Source of the DNA: Gemmatimonadota bacterium
GTDB lineage: Bacteria > Gemmatimonadota > Gemmatimonadetes > Gemmatimonadales > GWC2-71-9
Assembly (NCBI GenBank): GCA_017889745.1
Contig: JAGGAG010000160.1
Coordinates: 1-5,670 of the forward strand
Direction: 5' to 3'
Length of the DNA stretch: 5,670 nt
The notes under the pieces were generated by a model. That model searched no databases, was not told the origin of the DNA, and worked only from the letters and a program-made list of their open reading frames with translations. A program made the translations under genes and the position numbers. Position 1 is the first letter of the stretch. Every line of letters starts with the position of its first letter. Below, one piece after another: positions 1 through 5,670 of the stretch.

Positions 1-605
1 CTCCCGATGGGAGCACGCTCGTCTTCTTCTCGTCCCGCTCGGGCAACAACGAGATCTGGACCGTCAACATCGCCGACGGTGCGCTCAGGCAGCTCACCAG
101 TGGCCCAGGCACCAAGACCAATCCCTTCTTCTCGCCCGATGGCCGGCAGGTGGCCTTCCACTCCGATCGCGACGGGCGCATCGAGGCCTGGGTCATGAAC
201 ACTGATGGCTCCGCGCCGCGGCAACTCACCACCGGCGGCTCGGGCGGGCACTTCATGCGCTGGGCATCCGATGGCAAGGCGCTCTTCCTCAGCGCCCGGA
301 CGCCATCCGGCGTGCGCATCGTGCGTCTCGACGTCGAGACCGGGAGCATGGATTCGCTCCCTCCCATCTCGAGCGGGGCGCACATCTCGCTTTCCCCGGA
401 CCAGAAGCGGATGCTCGACGTGCGCAACCACAAGACCATCTGGGTGCACCCGCTGGACGGCGCGGAGCCGTACCAGGTGTTCGAGTTCCCCGACCCCGAT
501 ATCCGCATCGACTATCCGGTCTGGTCGCCCGATGGGCGCTGGATCCTGTTCGACCGTGCCGCGCCGAGTGGCGGCGACATCTGGCTGCTGGAGGGCATCG
601 AATGA
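1..605 (+). CDS. TolB/PD40-type beta-propeller protein, C-terminal part (5' end outside window)
   Basis: The reading frame is open from the left edge (first full codon at position 3) to the TGA at 603-605, giving 200 visible residues. They form about five WD40-like (PD40) blades. The signature SPDG or a variant recurs (PDGSTLVFFSSR at the edge, FFSPDGRQVAFHSDRDG, WASDGKALFLS, SLSPDQKRML, VWSPDGRWILF), with IW or W then D/TDG-type turns and two RQLT blade ends. These repeats occur in TolB and in the C-terminal sensor or scaffold part of many bacterial proteins, including membrane Ser/Thr kinases and DPP IV-like peptidases. The ending GDIWLLEGIE closes on a propeller strand, so no catalytic domain follows; any enzyme or kinase domain would be upstream. 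A GTG at 150 lies inside a blade and is not a credible start. The role is probably protein or ligand binding; the exact function is unknown. It overlaps the next gene by 4 bp. Confidence 0.85.
   Translation, partial: PDGSTLVFFSSRSGNNEIWTVNIADGALRQLTSGPGTKTNPFFSPDGRQVAFHSDRDGRIEAWVMNTDGSAPRQLTTGGSGGHFMRWASDGKALFLSARTPSGVRIVRLDVETGSMDSLPPISSGAHISLSPDQKRMLDVRNHKTIWVHPLDGAEPYQVFEFPDPDIRIDYPVWSPDGRWILFDRAAPSGGDIWLLEGIE
590..595 (+). promoter_or_regulatory. Shine-Dalgarno site for the methyltransferase gene
   Basis: GGAGGG lies six bases before the ATG at 602, inside the last codons of the propeller gene. It is a good match to the anti-Shine-Dalgarno sequence at normal spacing and supports 602 as the start. 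Confidence 0.7.
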
Positions 606-1465
606 GCGACCCCGGCAGGATCACCCACATCTCCGACACCGCCCTGTGGGTCGCCTGCTACCGCGCACTCGAGACCGAGCGACCCGACGCCATCTTCCGT
701 GATCCATATGCCCGGCGCCTGGCCGGTGAACGCGGATTCCAGATCCTCCACCAGCTGCCGGGCGGCCGGAAGCTGTCGTGGCCCCTCGTCACCCGCACCG
801 CGGTGATGGACGAGATCATTCTGCGCTCCATCGCCGTCGATGGCATCGACACCGTCCTCGACCTCGCCGCCGGGCTGGACGCGCGCCCCTGGCGTCTCTC
901 GTTGCCGCCCGGGCTCCGCTGGATCGACGTCGATCTCCCCGACATGCTCGACTACAAGGCGTCGATCATGGGCGCGGAGCGGCCGGTGTGCCGCTACGAG
1001 CCGACCCGGGTCGACCTTGCCGATGGCTTCGCCCGGCGTGAGCTCTTCCGCGCCGTCGGCGCGTCCGCGAAACGGGTGCTGGTCATCACCGAGGGCCTCC
1101 TCATCTACCTGCAGCCGGAACAGGTGACGAATCTCGCGCGCGACCTCCACGACACTCCCGCCATCCAGTTCTGGCTAACCGATCTCGCGAGCCCCGGGCT
1201 GCTGAAGATGATGGAGAAGAGCTGGGCTCCGTCGCTGCGCGCCGGCAACGCCCCCGTCCATTTCGGCCCCGCCGACGCACCCGGGTTCTTCGCGCCACTC
1301 GGATGGCGCGAGATCGAGTTTCGCGCCACGTTCGCCGAGGGGCTCCGGCTCAAGCGCACCATGCCGTTCGCCTGGTTCTGGGTGTTCCTCGGCAAGTTCG
1401 CATCGCGCGAAAAGCAGGAGGAGTTCAAGCGCTTCTCCGGCATCGCCCTCTTCCAGCGCGCCTGA
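602..1465 (+). CDS. class I SAM-dependent methyltransferase, leucine carboxyl methyltransferase (LCMT/Ppm1) family
   Basis: This predicted cytoplasmic 287-residue enzyme transfers a methyl group from S-adenosylmethionine, in this family usually to a carboxylate; the substrate here is unknown. Family hallmarks appear in order: the N-terminal SDTALWVACYRALE (11-24) and RPDAIFRDPYARRLAG (27-42), the RT..MD segment (65-70), the SAM-binding loop LDLAAGLDARPWRL (86-99), the acidic strand end DVDLP (109-113), VDLAD (137-141), and ITEGLLIYL (162-170). The length suits stand-alone bacterial members, and there is no Kelch extension like that of yeast Ppm2. The C-terminus (about 246-287) is Phe/Trp-rich and basic and may cover the active site. 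The ATG at 602 is set by the Shine-Dalgarno site and by the ATGA overlap with the upstream stop. Its own TGA (1463-1465) shares a base with the next start, so it lies in the middle of a coupled operon. Bacterial relatives include methyltransferases of secondary metabolism, but nothing here shows such a cluster. Confidence 0.9.
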   Translation: MSDPGRITHISDTALWVACYRALETERPDAIFRDPYARRLAGERGFQILHQLPGGRKLSWPLVTRTAVMDEIILRSIAVDGIDTVLDLAAGLDARPWRLSLPPGLRWIDVDLPDMLDYKASIMGAERPVCRYEPTRVDLADGFARRELFRAVGASAKRVLVITEGLLIYLQPEQVTNLARDLHDTPAIQFWLTDLASPGLLKMMEKSWAPSLRAGNAPVHFGPADAPGFFAPLGWREIEFRATFAEGLRLKRTMPFAWFWVFLGKFASREKQEEFKRFSGIALFQRA

Positions 1466-1536
1466 TGATCGCGCATCGCCTTCCACGCCTCGCCGTCGGC
1501 GCGCTGCTCGCGGTCCTGCCTGCCACCGGGCTCGCG
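1465..1536 (+). other. predicted Sec signal peptide of the amidohydrolase
   Basis: Twenty-four residues with an n-region carrying H4, R5 and R8, a hydrophobic core from about L9 to L18, and the small-residue end GLA just before QE. There is no cysteine at the cut site, so it is not a lipoprotein signal. Cleavage after A24 is the best reading by eye. Confidence 0.75.
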
Positions 1537-3525
1537 CAGGAGGTTGCGGGAGCGGCTGGAGCATCGGTCGCACTGGCGGCACCGGCGGTGAGGAAGCGGA
1601 CGCACTGGGCTCCTCCCCGGGAGGAGGGCATATTCATTCTGCACAAGATCGGCAACCCGATCGGCCGCGAGACCTGGCACATCACCAGTGAGCCTTCGGG
1701 CGCGCGGCACCTCTCCACCGACTTCACCTTCACCGACCGCGGCACCGCCGTGACGCTCACGGCGACGCTCGACTACGCCGCCGGCGGCCGCCCCGCCCAC
1801 TTGACGCTCACCGGACAGACCTCGCGCATGTCCACCGTCGCCCTGGACGTGACGCTTGTCGGCGATTCCGCGCGCATCCGCGAGGACAGCTCCGTCACCA
1901 CCGTGCTGGCAAAGGGTGCCTTTCCCGCGCGCGGCTACGCGCCCATGGCCATCCAGCAGGCGGTCATGCGCGACTGGCTCCGGCGCGGGCGTCCTGCATC
2001 GCTGCGCCTGGTGCCCGCCGCCACCCTCCACATCACGGCGCGCGGCACCGACACCATCACCGTGACCGATCGCTCCATCATCCTGCGGCGCTACAGCGTG
2101 GCGGGCCTCATCTGGGGGCGGGAGACACTCTGGCTCGACGCCCGCGGCAACCTCGTCGCGGTCGCCACCGTGGACGCCGAGTTCGATCCGGTGCAGGCGG
2201 TAAGGGAGGGCTTCGAGTCGGCGGCCGGAACCTTCGTCAAGCTTGCCGCCGCCGACGCCATCGCCGCACTCTCCGGCTCCGCCGGCACGGCGCGCCGCAC
2301 CGACACGGTCATCGCGCTGGTGGGCGGCACTCTTGTCGATGGCACCGGCGCGCCGCCGGTGCCCAACGCCGCGGTGGTCATCCGCGGCGCGAAGATCGTC
2401 GCGGTCGGTGCGCGCGGGGCCGTGGACATTCCGCGCGGCGCGCGAGTCGTGAATACCGCCGGCACCACCATGCTGCCGGGCCTGTGGGAGATGCACGCCC
2501 ACTACGCCCAGGTGGAGTGGGGCCCGATCTACCTCGCCTCAGGCATCACCACCGCCCGCGACGTCGGCAACCAGCTCGACTTCCTCCTGGGCGCGCGCGA
2601 GGTGCTCAACAGCGGGCACGGCATCGGCCCCCGGCTCCTCGCCGCCGGTATCATCGACGGCGACGCGCCGACCGGCATCGGCCTCGCCCGCGCCGCGACA
2701 CCCGAGCAGGGGGTGGCCTGGGTGCGGCGCTACCACGAGGCCGGCCTCGAGCAGATCAAGGTCTACAGCAGCCTCTCTCCCGAGGTGCTCCAGGCCATCA
2801 CCACGGAGGCCCATGCCCTCGGCATGACGGTCACCGGGCACGTGCCCCGCGGCATGGACGGCTATCAGGGCGTCGCGGCGGGGATGGACCAGATCAACCA
2901 TGTCACGTTCATATACCGGATGATGCGCGCCCGTGGCGACTCGACGCCCCTCACCATGGACATGCCCGAGGCGCAGAAGGCCATTTCCTTCCTGCTCGAG
3001 CATCACATCGTGGTGGACCCGACGGCCGCGCTGTTCGAGCTCAATGCGCATCCGGCCGACCAGCCGGTGAGCGCCTTCGAGCCCGGCGTGGACAAGGTGG
3101 CCCCCGAGCTGCGCCAGGCGCTGACCCATACCGGCGCCGAACCCGCCGAGGCGGCGCAGGCCCGGGCGCAGTTCCGTACGCTGCTGGAGATCATCGGTGC
3201 CCTGCACCGGGCTGGCGTCCCCATCGTCGCCGGCACCGACCTGACTGTGCCGGGCTACAGCCTCCACCGGGAAATGGAACTCTACGTGCAGGCGGGGTTC
3301 ACCCCCATGGAGGCAATCCAGTCGGCGACCAGCGTCCCCGCCCGCGCCATGGGGCTGGAACAGGAAAGCGGCACGCTCCAGCCGGGCATGCGTGCCGATG
3401 TCCTGGTGGTGAACGGCAACCCGCTCGAGCGCATCAGCGACACGAGGAATGTCCGCTTCGTGATCGCCGGCGGCCGATACTTCGATCCCGCGCCCCTCTG
3501 GAAGAGCGTCGGCTTCACTCCCTGA
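1465..3525 (+). CDS. exported metal-dependent amidohydrolase (imidazolonepropionase/Xaa-Pro dipeptidase-like) with extra N-terminal domain
   Basis: A 686-residue enzyme of the amidohydrolase superfamily. Residues 1-24 look like a Sec signal peptide (basic start, hydrophobic LAVGALLAVLPATG core, GLA cut before QE), so it should act in the periplasm or outside the cell. Residues about 53-240 form a separate beta-rich domain carrying GRETW (67-71) and GRETLW (218-223); it faintly recalls LolA/DUF3108-like folds. The hydrolase runs from about 283 to 682: beta-sandwich entry IALVGGTLVDGTG, then the metal ligands H344-x-H346, K432 (IKVYSS, probably carboxylated), H459 (TGHV), H479 (INHV) and D592 (AGTDL), and the closing GTLQPGMRADVLVV (636-649). 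The full ligand set predicts an active, probably two-metal hydrolase of amide or peptide bonds; the substrate is unknown. The ATG at 1465 was chosen because the signal peptide begins there and it overlaps the methyltransferase stop (TGATG). No Shine-Dalgarno site sits close before it, so translation probably depends on coupling. The frame is open back to about 1303, but that part has no signal-like sequence and overlaps the previous gene. Confidence 0.9.
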   Translation: MIAHRLPRLAVGALLAVLPATGLAQEVAGAAGASVALAAPAVRKRTHWAPPREEGIFILHKIGNPIGRETWHITSEPSGARHLSTDFTFTDRGTAVTLTATLDYAAGGRPAHLTLTGQTSRMSTVALDVTLVGDSARIREDSSVTTVLAKGAFPARGYAPMAIQQAVMRDWLRRGRPASLRLVPAATLHITARGTDTITVTDRSIILRRYSVAGLIWGRETLWLDARGNLVAVATVDAEFDPVQAVREGFESAAGTFVKLAAADAIAALSGSAGTARRTDTVIALVGGTLVDGTGAPPVPNAAVVIRGAKIVAVGARGAVDIPRGARVVNTAGTTMLPGLWEMHAHYAQVEWGPIYLASGITTARDVGNQLDFLLGAREVLNSGHGIGPRLLAAGIIDGDAPTGIGLARAATPEQGVAWVRRYHEAGLEQIKVYSSLSPEVLQAITTEAHALGMTVTGHVPRGMDGYQGVAAGMDQINHVTFIYRMMRARGDSTPLTMDMPEAQKAISFLLEHHIVVDPTAALFELNAHPADQPVSAFEPGVDKVAPELRQALTHTGAEPAEAAQARAQFRTLLEIIGALHRAGVPIVAGTDLTVPGYSLHREMELYVQAGFTPMEAIQSATSVPARAMGLEQESGTLQPGMRADVLVVNGNPLERISDTRNVRFVIAGGRYFDPAPLWKSVGFTP

Positions 3526-3535
3526 ACCCGACGCT
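3505..3535. terminator. hairpin at the convergent gene junction, possible two-way terminator
   Basis: AGCGTCGG (3505-3512) is exactly complementary to CCGACGCT (3528-3535). Inside it, after one C-C mismatch, TTCA (3514-3517) pairs with TGAA (3523-3526) around the loop CTCCC. The outer stem is 8 bp and the inner 4 bp. The structure includes the amidohydrolase stop codon (3523-3525) and ends 12 bases before the minus-strand stop. No T-run follows on either strand, so it is not a textbook intrinsic terminator; it may serve Rho-assisted ending or 3' mRNA protection. The hairpin is seen directly; the function is inferred from its position. Confidence 0.5.
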
Positions 3536-3547
3536 ACCCCTCGTCCC

Positions 3548-5670
3548 TCACTTCACCGCCGCCGTAACATGCCCGATGTCGAACCACTGCGTGTACGGCG
3601 GGCTCTCGTACCCCGTGTACGTGGGTTCCAGGTCGAGCCGGTCCTGCCGGGCGGTTTGTCCCGACGAGTAGAACACGACGTTGGTCCGCGCGTCGTAGAC
3701 CGGCGCGTTATTGGCGCCGGTGTTGAGGAGTGCGGTCGCGCCGTCCACCCACACCCGCAATTGCCCGTTCGCGGTACCCGGTGTGTTGGCGACGATCTGC
3801 ACCCTGACGGTATGCCACGCGTCGCGGGTCAGGTCGACGCTCGTCTTGTAGCTGACGGTGGGATTCTGCAGCGAGACCGTGACCCAGGCGCCGCCCAGCG
3901 CCCCGGTGCCGCCGCCCGCCGCGCCGTCGTAGCGACGGCTGCCCAGCGTGATGACGTGGTTGTTCTGCCGCGTCCTGCCGAAGAAGAAGGTCTTCACCCC
4001 GTCGTTGGTGCCCTGTGACCCGTTGTTGTCCCAGTTGGCCGACAGCTTGATGGTAAAGGTCAGGTCGAGTGACCCGTCGTTGGCCGGCCAGGTCCCGCCC
4101 CATCCGAGGTTGATCGGCGCGTAGCCTCCCGGCAGGCTGGTGAGGAACTGGATGCGCTCGGCGCCGCTGCTGCCGCTGCCCGGCTGCGACGGATCTTGGA
4201 TCAGGGACAGGTTCGAGAACAGCATCTGTTCCGATGTCCGCTGGTAGGCGGTCCAGCCCAGGTAGCTTGCCGGCTCGAGCGGCGGCGCCTGTGCCACGTC
4301 GTAGTCGAGCACCGTGGTCCACCCGGCACTGGGCGCCGGCGGCAGGACCTGTGTCGGTGGCGGGGCCGGGGCGGCCGGGGCGCCGCTCGCCCCGTTCACG
4401 CTGAATGACACCAGGTAGGCGTAGCGGGCCGCGACATCTGCCTTGAGGTCGTAGGAATGAGTCACGCTGGCCGCGCCGGGCGCGCTGCCGAGCACGCCCC
4501 ATACCCCGTCGGCGTCTTCCCCGCTGGCTCGCGTTACCTGGAATCCCGGCGTCGCGGCCACGCCCGTGCCGTTCAGGTAGGTGGCCGCCGCGGCCACGGC
4601 GGTGATCGTCAGCCCATCGGAACTCGATAGTACCGTGACGCTGCGCGTGGCGGTGGCCGATGCCGGTGTGAGGTCGACTTCCGTGACGTCGCCATTCGGG
4701 GTCGTCGAGTTCGCCCCCCGCACCGTGAATACGCTCACCCGCACCGGGTCGTAGGCCAGTCTCGTGCGGGAGACCGCGATGGCCTGCGGTCCGCTCGAGG
4801 GACCAACCAGCCGGAACACGTCGAGCGAGGCGTTGGCGGTTCGCTGCGCACTCTTGATGCGGGTCAGCGAGCGCCCCCCCACCGACACATCGCTGATCGG
4901 TGCGTTGCCGCCGGAGCCGTTGAAGACCACTGCGTAGACGACCGTGGCATCCGATTCGACGTTGATCGTCCCGCTGAAGGGCGACAGCCATCCGGCGTCG
5001 CTCAGCGTCACCACGGTCCCGAAGGTGGCCGAGCCGGCACTTGGGGGGGGGACCACCACCGCCGGCGGCGCGCTGCCGGCATTCACGCTGAAGGAGACGA
5101 GAAAGGCGTAACGGCCGGCCGCATCCGCCCTCAGGTTCCACGAGTGCGTGACGCTCGCCGCCCCCGGCGCGCTGCCGATCACGCCGAACGCACCGTCCGC
5201 ATCCTCTCCGGAGGCCGCGACCGTCTGGTATCCCGGCGTTGCCGTCACCCCGGTCGCGTTCACGTAGCTCGGCGACGCGACCACGGCGGAGAGTGTCAGT
5301 GCCCCGGCACTCGAACTGATGCTCGTCGTCCTGGTGGCGACGGCGGTGCCTGGCGTGATGTCGACGGTCGTCATCGGGCCGTTGGGGTCGACGACACCGG
5401 CGCCAATCACCGTGAGTACCGTGACCCGGACGGGGTCATACCCAGTGCCCGCCCGTGTAACGACGATCGCCTTGCCGCTGCCCACCCCCGGCGCGATCAG
5501 CCGATAGACATCCATCGATGAAAGGCTGGGCCCGGTGGCGCTCTTCACCTTGGTGAGCGGCTGTGAGCCCACCGAGACGCCGCTCACCGGCGCGCTTCCG
5601 CCGGAACCAACGAACACGAACGCGTAGATCACCGTCACGTCCGCGCTGACGTCGACGGTGCCCCCGAACG
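3548..5670 (-). CDS. large modular extracellular protein: tandem beta-rich modules plus C-terminal ConA/LamG-like domain (5' end outside window)
   Basis: The minus-strand frame is open from the right edge to the TGA at 3550-3548, giving at least 706 residues. A GTG at 5638 could be taken for a start, but the ten codons before it (FGGTVDVSAD) align with FSGTINVESD of the second module, so the gene continues beyond the window. Order: module 1 (5668-5081), Pro-rich linker, module 2 (4978-4394), Pro/Ala linker, then a C-terminal domain (about 4324-3551). The modules recall beta-sandwich repeats of bacterial surface proteins with a VSVGG.SLT..K strand, a DV.RL..P turn and a last strand near YLVSFSVN. 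The C-terminal domain has features of concanavalin A-like folds: LDLTFTIKLS, the paired strands WHTVRVQIV and GQLRVWVDG, many aromatics and Asn/Gly-rich loops. No cysteine occurs in the visible part and the sequence is Ser/Thr/Ala/Val-rich, which suits an exported protein. No sorting signal or membrane anchor is seen at the C-terminus (ends FDIGHVTAAVK). It may bind polysaccharide or act in adhesion; this is inference. Any signal peptide and promoter lie outside the window. Confidence 0.8.
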   Translation of the reverse strand, partial: FGGTVDVSADVTVIYAFVFVGSGGSAPVSGVSVGSQPLTKVKSATGPSLSSMDVYRLIAPGVGSGKAIVVTRAGTGYDPVRVTVLTVIGAGVVDPNGPMTTVDITPGTAVATRTTSISSSAGALTLSAVVASPSYVNATGVTATPGYQTVAASGEDADGAFGVIGSAPGAASVTHSWNLRADAAGRYAFLVSFSVNAGSAPPAVVVPPPSAGSATFGTVVTLSDAGWLSPFSGTINVESDATVVYAVVFNGSGGNAPISDVSVGGRSLTRIKSAQRTANASLDVFRLVGPSSGPQAIAVSRTRLAYDPVRVSVFTVRGANSTTPNGDVTEVDLTPASATATRSVTVLSSSDGLTITAVAAAATYLNGTGVAATPGFQVTRASGEDADGVWGVLGSAPGAASVTHSYDLKADVAARYAYLVSFSVNGASGAPAAPAPPPTQVLPPAPSAGWTTVLDYDVAQAPPLEPASYLGWTAYQRTSEQMLFSNLSLIQDPSQPGSGSSGAERIQFLTSLPGGYAPINLGWGGTWPANDGSLDLTFTIKLSANWDNNGSQGTNDGVKTFFFGRTRQNNHVITLGSRRYDGAAGGGTGALGGAWVTVSLQNPTVSYKTSVDLTRDAWHTVRVQIVANTPGTANGQLRVWVDGATALLNTGANNAPVYDARTNVVFYSSGQTARQDRLDLEPTYTGYESPPYTQWFDIGHVTAAVK
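4394..4978 (-). repeat. surface-protein module 2 (about 195 residues)
   Basis: Second copy of the module, from FSGTINVESD to YAYLVSFSVN, set 230 residues after module 1. The preceding stretch GTVVTLSDAGWLSP (just after the Pro-rich linker) probably belongs to it. At DNA level the copies have diverged, mostly at silent third positions, with only short identical blocks. This points to an old duplication kept under protein-level selection, not a recent copy. Confidence 0.85.
5043..5051 (-). repeat. nine-base C homopolymer in the linker between the modules
   Basis: The plus strand has nine G in a row, read as nine C on the coding strand and encoding the PPP of the VVVPPPS linker. Such a run is prone to slippage in replication and to sequencing error. 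The frame is intact at nine bases, because module 2 and the C-terminal domain continue correctly after it. Confidence 0.9.
5081..5668 (-). repeat. surface-protein module 1 (about 196 residues)
   Basis: First visible protein module, from FGGTVDVSAD at the window edge to YAFLVSFSVN. By hand alignment it matches module 2 at about 113 of 196 positions (about 58%) with a single one-residue gap. The best kept parts are YDPVRV, ATPG.Q, SGEDADG and the 12-residue block GSAPGAASVTHS. The module probably begins some 15 residues further upstream, outside the window, because module 2 is preceded by GTVVTLSDAGWLSP, which looks like part of the same unit. Confidence 0.85.

Noticed and set aside
1303..1464. 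N-terminal extension of the amidohydrolase upstream of 1465
   Set aside because: It would read an Arg/His-rich out-of-frame copy of the methyltransferase end and bury the signal peptide 54 residues inside the protein.
1105..2502. Long minus-strand open frame (465 codons) opposite the methyltransferase and amidohydrolase
   Set aside because: It is a shadow in GC-rich coding DNA: Arg/Gly/Ala/His-rich translation, no recognisable domain, and it crosses two well-supported genes.
2484..3671. Plus-strand open frame of 395 codons overlapping the amidohydrolase and the end of the minus-strand gene
   Set aside because: The translation is very rich in Arg, Pro and Gly and lies in another frame of an amidohydrolase with all catalytic residues intact. 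It looks like a frame shadow.
4362..4380. Three GGGG runs on the plus strand, possible G-quadruplex
   Set aside because: Only three runs of three or more G lie close together, and they match the Pro/Ala linker codons of the minus-strand gene, so base composition explains them.
3708..5141. Alternative minus-strand frame of 477 codons inside the surface-protein gene
   Set aside because: The translation is Arg/Gly-rich without domain features, whereas the main frame carries clear repeated modules.

Overview
This is a GC-rich bacterial window, coding almost from end to end, with four genes in two convergent groups. Three plus-strand genes form a tightly overlapping run (1-3525). One long minus-strand gene faces them (3548-5670) and runs off the right edge. 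The gene types fit a soil or sediment bacterium of the Gemmatimonadota or Acidobacteriota kind: a PD40 propeller, a leucine-carboxyl-methyltransferase-family enzyme, an exported amidohydrolase with an extra N-terminal domain, and a large cysteine-free surface protein. That placement is inference from style and composition; no marker gene is present.

Left region (1-3525, plus strand). The window opens inside a protein whose visible 200 residues are five TolB/PD40-type beta-propeller blades. Its stop overlaps the start of a 287-residue SAM-dependent methyltransferase (ATGA overlap). The methyltransferase stop in turn overlaps the start of a 686-residue exported metal-dependent amidohydrolase (TGATG overlap). 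The overlaps argue for one transcript with translational coupling. The promoter lies left of the window. The substrates of the methyltransferase and the hydrolase cannot be read from the sequence, so a shared pathway is only a hypothesis.

Junction (3505-3547). The amidohydrolase and the minus-strand gene end 22 bp apart. An interrupted 31-nt hairpin spans the amidohydrolase stop codon and could stop or protect transcripts from both sides. It has no clear T-tract on either side.

Right region (3548-5670, minus strand). This gene encodes at least 706 residues of a probable extracellular protein with no cysteine. It holds two tandem beta-rich modules of about 196 residues (about 58% identical by hand alignment), each followed by a Pro/Ala linker, and then a C-terminal domain that looks concanavalin A/LamG-like. 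The true N-terminus is outside the window: the reading frame stays open to the edge, and the codons there still align with the module. A run of nine C residues on the coding strand lies in the first linker.

No tRNA, rRNA, CRISPR array, insertion sequence or integration site was recognised, and no stretch over 300 bases lacks a gene. The strongest candidates for something little described are the modular surface protein and the N-terminal domain fused to the amidohydrolase. I see no clear sign of a new defence or mobile system.
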